Notes under the pieces: model-generated
What the model saw: only the letters and a program-made list of their open reading frames with translations
Database searches by the model: none
What the model was told of the DNA's origin: nothing
Assembly: GCA_003343805.1 (NCBI GenBank)
Contig: QAKM01000031.1
Coordinates: 1-25,826, forward strand
DNA: 25,826 nt
Direction of reading: 5' to 3'
From: Bacillota bacterium
Lineage (GTDB): Bacteria; Bacillota; Clostridia; Christensenellales; Borkfalkiaceae
Shown here: positions 15,051 through 22,105 of the stretch, one piece after another
Layout of the letters: the number at the start of each line of letters is the position of its first letter
Numbering within the stretch: the first letter of the stretch is position 1
Position numbers and translations under genes: made by a program

Positions 15051-15541
15051 CACTCCACCCAGATCTCAACAATGTCGCCGTCCGCGCTCTCAATGTCGAC
15101 GAGCTTGCCCAGAACGCCCGCGTGCACGAGCTCGGCAAGTTTTGCAAAGTCGATGCTCTTGATCGCCTCGCCCGCCGATCCCTCCGCCGAGATGGGGAGC
15201 TTGCCGTCCTTCAGAAAGATCTCGACGAGGGCAAAGGGCAGGTTGACATTGACCTTGTCGCCTTCATTTGAGAGGATGCGGATGCGCAGCATGAGCTTGC
15301 CGAAATCGACGTGCTTTGGATCGACGGCGACGGCCGCCTCCTTTTTGGCGCCGAGGAGCTCGTCGACGGTGACGGAAAAGATCTCCGCAAGGCGGGGGAG
15401 AAGGGAAATGTCGGGCGCGGTGAGGTCGTTCTCCCATTTGCTGACGGCCTGCGCGCTCACCGAGCACAGCTCTGCCAGGGCCTCCTGCGTGAGCCCCTTT
15501 TGTTTGCGGAAGTATGCGATGCGCTGTCCCAATGTGTTCAT
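15050..15541 (-). CDS. XRE-family HTH regulator with SHOCT-like C-terminal domain
   Basis: A 163-aa protein. Residues 4-64 are a canonical XRE/Cro-CI helix-turn-helix: LGQRIAYFRKQKGLTQEALA, then VSAQAVSKWEND and PRLAEIFSVTVDELLG. After a short linker, residues ~77-163 (GKLMLRIRILSNEGDKVNVN, then IDFAKLAELVHAGVLGKLVD and IESADGDIVEIWVE) form a domain resembling the SHOCT-like module of LiaX/YvlB proteins. It likely binds DNA and senses an unknown signal through this second domain. ATG 15541 is chosen because AAGGAG lies 7 bases upstream; the 19 residues upstream in frame are not HTH-like. It forms an overlapping pair with the small protein downstream and lies between two inverted repeat copies. 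Targets are unknown; autoregulation is common in this family. Confidence 0.85.
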   Translation of the reverse strand: MNTLGQRIAYFRKQKGLTQEALAELCSVSAQAVSKWENDLTAPDISLLPRLAEIFSVTVDELLGAKKEAAVAVDPKHVDFGKLMLRIRILSNEGDKVNVNLPFALVEIFLKDGKLPISAEGSAGEAIKSIDFAKLAELVHAGVLGKLVDIESADGDIVEIWVE

Positions 15542-15596
15542 AGATGATCTCCTTATGGTCGGGTATTTGCGGGTGTTTCCCGCGTTTCGTGCCTTC

Positions 15597-15625
15597 ATTT
15601 TAGCGCAATTTCTGCCGAAATTCCA
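15597..15625 (-). promoter_or_regulatory. Possible promoter of the HTH/SHOCT pair
   Basis: Minus strand TGGAAT (15625-15620), 17-base spacer, TAAAAT (15602-15597). The -10 is good and the -35 poor, as expected for an activated or weak promoter. Confidence 0.35.
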
Positions 15626-15668
15626 GCGACAGGAAGTTGAAATTGCCCAACCATGCGTTTATTTTCTC

Positions 15669-15683
15669 TCAACCGTCGGTTGA
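15669..15683. promoter_or_regulatory. 15-base palindrome upstream of the XRE regulator
   Basis: TCAACCGTCGGTTGA is a perfect inverted repeat around a central T, about 45 bases upstream of the predicted -35. Its size fits an operator for a dimeric HTH protein, but no second copy was found in the window. Confidence 0.35.
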
Positions 15684-15702
15684 ATGCGGGGGAGATATTG
15701 AC

Positions 15703-15993
15703 TTTTTCCGCCGCGCGCCCGCAGAAGGCGGGCGCGCGGCACCTCCCCCGACCTACCCCAAAAAAATACTTCGTCTTTTTTTGGGGACCCCGAGGAGGCA
15801 AGGGGGGATTCCCCTTGTTTTTCAAATTTAATTCCGCGAGCAAAACCACGCTTTTGCGCTGCGGGCCACAATTTGCCCTATGCCTAGGGCTTACTGTTCA
15901 TAGAATGACATCAAAGCTCGCGGGCGATAACGCCCGTTAAAATCAACAAGCCTCACTCCTCACGGAATTTGTTTTGCGCAGCAAAAGAAATTC
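15703..15993 (-). repeat. Hairpin-rich intergenic repeat, copy B (inverted relative to copy A)
   Basis: It begins 10 bases after the stop of the PTS gene, reading on the minus strand. The hairpin GAATTT...AAATTC spans 15993-15965. The terminator block TGATTTTAACGGGCG, pairing with CGCCCG, follows near 15946-15917. The 44-base block identical to copy A is 15865-15822. An 11-bp perfect hairpin CCCCAAAAAAA/TTTTTTTGGGG lies at 15756-15786. A 13-bp hairpin at 15710-15740 sits inside the same GGAGGTGCC...GGCGGAA flanks as in copy A. No gene is seen in 15542-16003. Confidence 0.8.
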
Positions 15994-16003
15994 GTGAACT
16001 TTT

Positions 16004-17224
16004 TCACAGCTTCAACGTCAGGTCGCCGTATTTGATAATTTTGAGCTTGCGGAAGAGTTCGGCGATCGCGAGCGTCAGAAGGGCGGGCAGGACGAAGCAG
16101 AAGAGCACCACCCACAGGATGGCCAGCCCCACATTGCAGCCCTGGGCGCCGATCATCTCGAAGAGCATATCGATGGGCCCCACGAGCCCCGCCGTGCCCA
16201 TGCCGCTGCCCGTGCGCGTTGCAAACAGCCCCAGGCTCTGCGTGCCGTTGGGGAGCAGCACCGAGACCGTCCCCAAAATGGCCGAGGAAAGGATGGGCGG
16301 CACGAACAGGACGGGCTTCTTGAATACGTTGGGGATCTGCAGCATGGAAGTACCCAATCCCTGTGCCACAAAGCCGCCCCAGCGGTTCTCGCGGAAGCTC
16401 ATGGCGGCAAAGCCCATCATCTGGCAGCAGCAGCCGACGACCGCCGCGCCTGCCGCCACGCCCGAAAGCCCGATGGAGATGCCGATCGCCGCCGAGGAGA
16501 TGGGAAGGGTGAGCGCCACGCCCATCACCACCGAGACGATGAGCCCCGTAACGGCTGCCGCCACGGTGGAGAGGGAGGCCGCCCAGGCGATGAAGTTGCC
16601 GAGCTCGGTGAGCGCCAGCGAGACGGGATATCCCACGCCGATGCCGAAGAGCGCGCCGCCCGCAAGCCCCACGAGGGGGGTGACGAGGATGTCGATGCGC
16701 GTCCTGCCCGAGACGAGGGCGGCAAGCGTCATGGCGGCAAACGCCCCCACGAATGCGCCCATGGGATCGCCCGCCGATGCGAGTGAAATGGAAAAGGCGG
16801 CACCGCTCTCCATAGAGGCCTGGATGCCCTTGATGAGCGCCTGCGCGTACGAGCCGATCATGCCCGCGGCGACCGCCGAGGCGACGACGAGCGGCTGTGT
16901 TTTCTTTAATTTCAGGCACACGCCCACGCCGATGCCCGCGCCCATCGCGATCTGTGCCACTTTGCCCACCGCCTCGAGCGCGAGCCCGAAGGGGTTATTG
17001 CCCGCCTTGTCGATGAGGCTGCCGATCTGCCAGAGGATGGTACCCGCGATGAGCGTCGCAAACAGACCGAGCGCCATGCCGCTCATCCCGTCGATAAAGA
17101 TGTAGTTCAAGATCCATTTGAGCTTTTCGCCCGCGCTGCCGCACTCGCGAAGGGTCATTTCGGAAAGTTTTTTCTTTCTCTCGGGCGGAAGCTGCACCGC
17201 ATCTTCCTGCTTCAATTCTTCCAT
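16004..17224 (-). CDS. PTS sugar transporter subunit IIC-type membrane protein
   Basis: A 406-aa polytopic membrane protein with about ten hydrophobic segments after a charged 30-residue N-terminus. Its blocks NYIFIDGMSGMALGLFATLI, GAGIGVGVCLKLKKTQPLVV, GDPMGAFVGAF, GRTRIDILVTPL, ENRWGGFVAQGLGTSML and GSGMGTAGLVGPIDML match the stand-alone PTS_EIIC_2-type IIC proteins, as far as I can judge from memory. IIC subunits carry sugar across the membrane while a IIB domain phosphorylates it, but no IIA or IIB gene is present here, so the substrate and coupling are open. ATG 17224 follows AAGGAGAAGAA. An in-frame ATG at ~17302 would add 26 residues across the leader hairpin and lacks a good ribosome site. 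Expression may be controlled by leader attenuation. Confidence 0.85.
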   Translation of the reverse strand: MEELKQEDAVQLPPERKKKLSEMTLRECGSAGEKLKWILNYIFIDGMSGMALGLFATLIAGTILWQIGSLIDKAGNNPFGLALEAVGKVAQIAMGAGIGVGVCLKLKKTQPLVVASAVAAGMIGSYAQALIKGIQASMESGAAFSISLASAGDPMGAFVGAFAAMTLAALVSGRTRIDILVTPLVGLAGGALFGIGVGYPVSLALTELGNFIAWAASLSTVAAAVTGLIVSVVMGVALTLPISSAAIGISIGLSGVAAGAAVVGCCCQMMGFAAMSFRENRWGGFVAQGLGTSMLQIPNVFKKPVLFVPPILSSAILGTVSVLLPNGTQSLGLFATRTGSGMGTAGLVGPIDMLFEMIGAQGCNVGLAILWVVLFCFVLPALLTLAIAELFRKLKIIKYGDLTLKL

Positions 17225-17238
17225 TTCTTCTCCTTCGG

Positions 17239-17272
17239 AAAAGCAAAACCCCGAAGCGGTACGGCTTCGGGG
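17239..17272 (-). terminator. Attenuator-like terminator in the PTS gene leader
   Basis: Read on the minus strand: CCCCGAAGC (17272-17264), loop, GCTTCGGGG (17257-17249), then TTTTGCTTTT. The stem is 9 bp with a T-rich tail and lies between promoter and start codon. An upstream segment GTACGGCTT (17300-17292) can pair with AAGCCGTAC (17267-17259), which would break this hairpin. Confidence 0.55.
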
Positions 17273-17327
17273 GACGAATGTTGTTTTTAACAAGCCGTAC
17301 ATTCTACGCTTTTCTCTATTTTGCAAT

Positions 17328-17356
17328 ATCATACTTCCCGGCGCGGCAAATGTCAA
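17328..17356 (-). promoter_or_regulatory. Promoter of the PTS IIC gene
   Basis: Minus strand consensus TTGACA (17356-17351), 17-base spacer, TATGAT (17333-17328). The predicted leader is ~97 bases. It is divergent from the plus-strand promoter at 17406. Confidence 0.8.
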
Positions 17357-17405
17357 GCGTTTGAAAGAAAAAAGAGATCGCGGCGCAAAATTTGCCGAAA
17401 ACAAG

Positions 17406-17434
17406 TTGTAAACGCCGCGCGCCTGTGCTATAAT
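17406..17434 (+). promoter_or_regulatory. Promoter of the phospholipase-like / MFS operon
   Basis: TTGTAA (17406-17411), 17-base spacer, TATAAT (17429-17434). A second -10-like TATACT at 17541-17546 lacks a good -35. The gap 17225-17568 holds only the two divergent promoters and the PTS leader. Confidence 0.75.
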
Positions 17435-17568
17435 TCTCTTTGTGAACGAACTTGCGCAAAAGAGCGCCCCTTCCCGCATTTTTTACAGGTTTATTACCTT
17501 TTTATGACGAAAAACAGGCAAATTTGCGCGAAAGATCCGCTATACTGTAAGGGAAAACGGAGGAAACC

Positions 17569-18360
17569 ATGCCTGCGGCCTATGCCCACATCGCGTTCGG
17601 GCGGGAAGTTGTAAAGACCCTGCCCGTACCCATCCAAACTCTCATCGGGGAGCACTTCGATGCCTTTGCGCTCGGCGTGCACGGCCCCGACCTGCTCTTT
17701 TACTATCACCCGCTCGCCGCCAATCCAACGAGCGACATCGGCTACCGCCTGCACGCCGAACAGGCGGCGCCCTTTTTTGCGCGCGCCAAGACCGTTTTTA
17801 CGGCGCGCGGCCGCCGCGACGGGGATGCGGCGTACCTTTACGGCTACTTGTGCCACTTCGCGCTCGACAGCGAGGCGCACCCCCTTGTGGGTGCCAAGCT
17901 CGCGCGTTCGCCCGAGGTGACGCACACCGAGACGGAGTCCTCCTTCGATCGTCTCCTCCTTGAGCGGGAGGGCAAAGATCCGCTCTCGGCCGACCTCACC
18001 GCGCACATCCATCCCTCGGCGTGCCTGGCGGACATCGCCGCTGCCTACTACGGGCTACCCGTTCAAAAGACGAAAAAGGCGTTGAAGTCCATCCTCTTCT
18101 ACAATCGCCTGCTGCGCGCGCCGCATCTTGCCAAGCGCCGGGTGATCTGCCTGGTGCTGCGCCTCACGGGAAACTACCGCGAGATCCACGGCATGATGAT
18201 CCCCTATGAAAGGGACGAGCGCTGCAAAGACAGCGACGGGGAGCTCTTCAAGGCGTTTGAGAGGGCCGTTCCTAAGGCGCACGAACTCATTCTCTCGTAT
18301 CGGGATCATCTGAACGGAACGGGAGAAATGAGCCCGCTATTGAACCGGAACTATGAGTAA
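17569..18360 (+). CDS. Zinc-dependent phospholipase C-like protein
   Basis: A 263-aa protein of the zinc-dependent phospholipase C / S1-P1 nuclease-like fold. Metal-ligand candidates appear in family order: AHIAFG (His7), GVHGPDLLFYY (His38, Asp41), YLCHFALD (His96, Asp100) and SEAHP (His104), then THTETESSFD (~124-133). The long secretion signal of toxin-type phospholipases is missing, so this is probably a cytoplasmic or membrane-associated member, a type common in Clostridia. The reaction, hydrolysis of a phosphodiester in lipid or another substrate, is inferred from the fold only. ATG 17569 is preceded by GGAGG at 5 bases. The MFS gene begins 15 bases after its stop, so they are co-transcribed. 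Confidence 0.85.
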   Translation: MPAAYAHIAFGREVVKTLPVPIQTLIGEHFDAFALGVHGPDLLFYYHPLAANPTSDIGYRLHAEQAAPFFARAKTVFTARGRRDGDAAYLYGYLCHFALDSEAHPLVGAKLARSPEVTHTETESSFDRLLLEREGKDPLSADLTAHIHPSACLADIAAAYYGLPVQKTKKALKSILFYNRLLRAPHLAKRRVICLVLRLTGNYREIHGMMIPYERDERCKDSDGELFKAFERAVPKAHELILSYRDHLNGTGEMSPLLNRNYE

Positions 18361-18375
18361 ACAGGAGAATATATC

Positions 18376-19755
18376 ATGAGTGAAGCTCGGGCCGCCAAGG
18401 CGCGGCAGGCAAACCCGAACAAGAGAAAGGAGATCGCCTGGATCTTGTACGACGTGGGCAATTCGGCGTTCACGCTGCTCGTGAGCACGGTGCTGCCCAT
18501 CTACTTCAACTACCTCGTCACCTCGGCGGGGCTTGCGGCGACGGACGCCACCGCCATCTGGGGGTATGCGGCGAGCGCGGTCACGCTGTGCGTCGCGGTG
18601 CTCTCGCCCATTTTAGGCTCCTTTGCCGACGACGTGGGCAGAAAGAAACCGCTCTTTTTCTTCAGCGCCGTTTTGGGCGTTCTGGGATGCGGCGCCCTCG
18701 GCATTCCGATGGGCTGGATCGCCTTCCTCGCCGTGTTCGTCGTCGCCAAGATCTGCTACTCGGTGTCCCTCGTCTTTTACGACGCCATGCTCACCGATGT
18801 GACGACGCCCGAACGCCTCGACGACATCTCCGCCAAGGGCTATGCCTTCGGCTATGTGGGAAGCTGCATTCCCTTCCTCATCGGCATCTATCTCATCAAC
18901 TTCACCGACCTTGCGATCACCGTCTCCATGCCCGTCGCGTGCCTCATCAACGCGCTGTGGTGGTTCGGCTTCACGCTGCCCCTCACAAAAGAGTACGAGC
19001 AGACGCACTTCATCCGCCGCGCCAGGAACACGGTGCGCGGGAGCTTCAAGCGCCTCTTCTCGGTGTTCGGCAAAAAGACGGATCTTCCCAACCGCAGGGG
19101 CATCATCCTCTTCCTTGTCGCCTTCTTCCTCTACATCGACGGCGTCTACACCGTCATCGATATGGCGACTTCCTTCGGCACGGCGCTGGGCTTCGATACG
19201 ACGTCGCTCCTTTTAGCGCTCCTTCTGACGCAGATCATCGCCTTCCCCGCCGCGATCGTCTTCGGGAAGCTCGCCTCCAGGGTGCACAACGACGTGCTCA
19301 TCCTCGTCTGCGTCATCGCGTACACGGGCGTGGGCATCTTCGCCGTCTTTATGACGCAGGGCTGGCAGTTCTGGGTGCTTGCCTGCGTGGTCGGGCTCTT
19401 CCAGGGCGGCGTGCAGGCGCTCTCACGCTCCTACTTCGCGCAGATCATCCCCGCCGAGCAGTCCGGCCTCCTCTTCGGCATCCTCGATATCTTCGGCAAG
19501 GGCGCGGCGTTCATCGGCACCCTCCTCGTCGGCGTCGTCACGCAGGCGACGGGCTCCGTCAACATGGGTGCGCTGCCCATCGTGGTGCTCTTCGTGCTCG
19601 GCCTCGTCGCGCTCGTCTTCGCCGCGCGCGAGAACAGAAAGTTCCTCTTTGCGAGGAAAGCGTCGGCATCTGCCGTCTCGGCCGCACCCGAAGCCCCTTC
19701 GGACGGCGAGGATGCCGTTCTCGGGAGCGATCCTTCGCAGGATACGCACGAATAA
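18376..19755 (+). CDS. UMF1 / Atg22-type MFS transporter
   Basis: A 459-aa inner-membrane protein with about 12 predicted helices. The N-terminus RKEIAWILYDVGNSAFTLLV carries the WxxYDxxNSAF signature of the UMF1/Atg22 branch of the major facilitator superfamily; the yeast member exports amino acids from vacuoles. PILGSFADDVGRKKP is the loop 2-3 MFS motif, and GLFQGGVQALSRSYFAQIIP (second half) is conserved in UMF1 proteins. The C-terminal ~35 residues are a hydrophilic Ala/Ser/Glu-rich tail. ATG 18376 follows AGGAGA. It shares an operon with the phospholipase-like gene. The substrate is unknown; amino acids or small metabolites are possible. Confidence 0.9.
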   Translation: MSEARAAKARQANPNKRKEIAWILYDVGNSAFTLLVSTVLPIYFNYLVTSAGLAATDATAIWGYAASAVTLCVAVLSPILGSFADDVGRKKPLFFFSAVLGVLGCGALGIPMGWIAFLAVFVVAKICYSVSLVFYDAMLTDVTTPERLDDISAKGYAFGYVGSCIPFLIGIYLINFTDLAITVSMPVACLINALWWFGFTLPLTKEYEQTHFIRRARNTVRGSFKRLFSVFGKKTDLPNRRGIILFLVAFFLYIDGVYTVIDMATSFGTALGFDTTSLLLALLLTQIIAFPAAIVFGKLASRVHNDVLILVCVIAYTGVGIFAVFMTQGWQFWVLACVVGLFQGGVQALSRSYFAQIIPAEQSGLLFGILDIFGKGAAFIGTLLVGVVTQATGSVNMGALPIVVLFVLGLVALVFAARENRKFLFARKASASAVSAAPEAPSDGEDAVLGSDPSQDTHE

Positions 19756-19773
19756 AACGGCTGAAACATCAAA

Positions 19774-19818
19774 GCGGCGCCGCGGCTCGAAAGAGCCGCG
19801 GCGCCGCCGTCTGTTTTG
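19774..19818. terminator. GC-rich terminator hairpin between MFS and EF-G-like genes
   Basis: Perfect 15-bp stem (19774-19788 with 19793-19807) containing GCGCCGCGG, GAAA loop, and plus-strand tail CGTCTGTTTTG. On the minus strand the tail is TTTGATGTTTC, so it may also act for the convergent gene. Third member of the family seen at 2868 and 14733. Confidence 0.75.
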
Positions 19819-19823
19819 AAAAG

Positions 19824-21875
19824 TTATGCTTTTGCCTGCTGAACGGCCTGAAGCACGCTCTCGGGCGCCTGCTCGTAGCGGGCGAAGGTCTCCGAGAAGC
19901 GGCCCCTGCCCTGCGTCATCGAGCGCAGCGCCGTCGCATAGGTCAGAAGTTCGCCCTTGGGCGCTTCCGCCGTGATGATCTGCATATCGTCCTGCGTATC
20001 CATGCCGAGGATGCGGCCGCGGCGCTTGTTGAGGTCGCCCATCACGTCGCCCACGAACTGTTCGGGCACGGCGATCCTGAGACGGGAGAGCGGCTCGAGG
20101 AGGACGGGCGAGGCGTTCTTGAGCCCTTCCTTGAAGGCGAGCTCGGCCGCCGCCTTGAACGCCGCTTCCGACGAGTCGACGTCGTGATAACTTCCGTCAT
20201 AGAGGACGGCTTTGAGGCGGATGACGGGATAGCCCGCGAGCACGCCGTGGGGCAGGCACTCCACGAGGCCCTTCTCGACGGCGGGGATGTACTGCTTGGG
20301 CACCGTGCCGCCCACGACCTCTTCCGCAAACTCAAAGTCTCTCTCGCAGGGCTCGAAGCGGATCTTGCAGTGGCCGTACTGGCCGTGGCCGCCCGTCTGC
20401 TTCTTGTACTTGCCCTCCGCGTTGGCGACTTTGCGGATGGTCTCCTTATAGGCAATGGCGGGGGTGCGGAAGTCTGCCTCCGCGCCGAATTTTGCCTTCA
20501 GCTTCTTGTTGATGACGTCGAGGTGCACTTCGCCTTGGCCGCCCGCGAGCGTCTCGCCCGTGTCGTGGTCCTTGACGACGACAAAGCTCCTGTCCTCCTC
20601 CGCAAGGCGGGCAAGGCCGGAAAAGACCTTGTCCTCCGTGCCGCGCACTTTGGCATAGACCGCCATGTAGAGCACGGGGTGGGGGAAGGGGATGGGGTCA
20701 AAGCGGACGGGGGCGGAGACATCGCACAGCGTGTCGCAGGTGCCCGTGTTCTGCAGCTTGTTGACGGCGCCGATGTCGCCCGCGCGCAGTTCGCTGACGG
20801 GGACCTGCTTCTTGCCGCAGACGAGGTAGATGGTGTTGATGCGCTCCTCGGTGTTCGTGTTGGGGTTGAGGACGGTCATGCCCGTCTTTAAAACGCCGCG
20901 GCACACGCGGAGATAGTTGAGCTTGCCCACGAAGGGATCGACGGCGGTCTTAAAGACCTGCGCCGCAAAGGGGGCATCCTCGTCGCAGGTGATGCCGATG
21001 ACGGAGTCCTTTTCAAGGTCGGTGGCGGGCACTTCGGCGCGCTCGGCGGCCTCGGGCAGGTACTTCACGATCTCGTTCATCAGGTTGATGACGCCCTTAT
21101 TCTGCAGGGCGCTGCCCGCCATGACGGGGATGACGTTGATGTTGTAGATGCCCTTGCGGATGCCGTGGATGATGTCCTCGCGCGAGAGCTGGCCGTCCTC
21201 GAAGTACTTTTCGAGCAGTACGTCGTCGTTCTCGGCGGCGGCCTCCGTCAAAGAGAGGCGCATCTCCTCGAAGTCGCGGCGGTACATATCGGGCACGGAA
21301 ATTTCTTCGGGCCCCGTGTTGGTGAAGCGGTACGCCTTTTCGGTGAGGGCGTTGACGTTGCCCGTCATCTTGCTGCCCTCCATCATGGGGATCTGGATGG
21401 GCGCGATCTTATTTTTGTACTTCTCCTGCAGGGCGCGGACGGTGCCGTAGTAGTCGGCGTTGTCCTTGTCCATGCCGTTGATGAAGATGATGAGGGGCTT
21501 CTTTGCCCTTAAGCACTGGTTGATGGCCTTCTCGGCACCGACGGTGAGCGTGCCGTTCGCGCCCATGACGACGATCGCCGCACCGCAGGCGCGCATCGCC
21601 TCGTTGACCTCGCCCTCGAAGTCATAAAATCCGGGGCAGTCCAAAAGGTTGATCTTCACGTCCTTCCACGTCGTGTAAGAAGCGGAAAGGGAGACGGACA
21701 TTTTGCGGGCGATCTCCTGATCGTCGAAGTCGGAAACGGTGGTGCCGGCATCCACCCTGCCCATGCGCTCGATGGCGCCTCCGTTGAAGAGAATGGCCTC
21801 GCAAAGGGTGGTCTTGCCCTCGCCGCTGTGCCCGACGATGGCGATGTTGCGGATATTTTTTGCAGATACGCTCAT
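19824..21875 (-). CDS. EF-G-like translational GTPase (second-type elongation factor G paralogue)
   Basis: A 683-aa GTPase with the five-domain layout of elongation factor G. The P-loop is IAIVGHSGEGKTTL (residues ~11-24). The switch II motif is LLDCPGFYDFEGE (Asp79-Phe83) in place of DTPGH, so the catalytic histidine of EF-G is replaced by phenylalanine. The G4 motif reads INGMDKD instead of NKMD. Domains II-V follow, with GGQGEVHLDVINKKLK and QTGGHGQYGHCKIRFEP in domain IV and RRGRILGMD in domain V. It belongs with the accessory EF-G-like proteins of Firmicutes rather than the main fusA, which would sit near rpsL/rpsG. The start ATG 21875 lies 9 bases after AAGGAG; ATG 21884 abuts that site. 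Role at the ribosome is unknown. Confidence 0.9.
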   Translation of the reverse strand: MSVSAKNIRNIAIVGHSGEGKTTLCEAILFNGGAIERMGRVDAGTTVSDFDDQEIARKMSVSLSASYTTWKDVKINLLDCPGFYDFEGEVNEAMRACGAAIVVMGANGTLTVGAEKAINQCLRAKKPLIIFINGMDKDNADYYGTVRALQEKYKNKIAPIQIPMMEGSKMTGNVNALTEKAYRFTNTGPEEISVPDMYRRDFEEMRLSLTEAAAENDDVLLEKYFEDGQLSREDIIHGIRKGIYNINVIPVMAGSALQNKGVINLMNEIVKYLPEAAERAEVPATDLEKDSVIGITCDEDAPFAAQVFKTAVDPFVGKLNYLRVCRGVLKTGMTVLNPNTNTEERINTIYLVCGKKQVPVSELRAGDIGAVNKLQNTGTCDTLCDVSAPVRFDPIPFPHPVLYMAVYAKVRGTEDKVFSGLARLAEEDRSFVVVKDHDTGETLAGGQGEVHLDVINKKLKAKFGAEADFRTPAIAYKETIRKVANAEGKYKKQTGGHGQYGHCKIRFEPCERDFEFAEEVVGGTVPKQYIPAVEKGLVECLPHGVLAGYPVIRLKAVLYDGSYHDVDSSEAAFKAAAELAFKEGLKNASPVLLEPLSRLRIAVPEQFVGDVMGDLNKRRGRILGMDTQDDMQIITAEAPKGELLTYATALRSMTQGRGRFSETFARYEQAPESVLQAVQQAKA

Positions 21876-21937
21876 GGGTATCATCTCCTTGTGAATGATT
21901 CGGCCAAAGACCGCAGATGCGGAATGCCGTCTATTCC

Positions 21938-21965
21938 ATTATACCGTACTTTCCGAAAAAATCAA
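21938..21965 (-). promoter_or_regulatory. Promoter of the EF-G-like gene
   Basis: Minus strand TTGATT (21965-21960), 16-base spacer, perfect TATAAT (21943-21938), about 60 bases before the start codon. Confidence 0.7.
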
Positions 21966-22046
21966 GAGGGGAAGGAAAAATAATTTCCCGTTCTGTGAGA
22001 TTTTTGCAGAAAATTACCCAAAATCGACCGATTGTTTGCGGCACTC

Positions 22047-22075
22047 TTGACAAAACAGGGCGGTTACAGTATAAT
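22047..22075 (+). promoter_or_regulatory. Consensus promoter of the Cys-rich/LRR lipoprotein
   Basis: TTGACA (22047-22052), 17-base spacer, TATAAT (22070-22075): a perfect sigma-70 promoter. Transcription should start near 22082, which rules out upstream start codons for the following gene. Confidence 0.88.
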
Positions 22076-22105
22076 TTCAGGGAACATACCAAGGAGAAAA
22101 CAGGA

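Noticed and set aside
15595..15871. Short minus-strand frames in repeat copy B that translate similarly to frames in copy A
   Set aside because: The shared peptide comes from the shared 44-base repeat block, not from a gene; no ribosome binding site.
17225..17302. Extended start of the PTS protein at ~17302 (MYGLLKTTF...)
   Set aside because: In frame, but it would translate through the leader hairpin and lacks a good ribosome binding site, whereas ATG 17224 has AAGGAGAAGAA. A leader peptide remains possible.
18588..20891. 767-codon plus-strand frame running through the MFS gene into the EF-G-like gene
   Set aside because: Overlaps two well-supported genes on different strands and crosses a strong terminator; Arg/His-rich shadow sequence.
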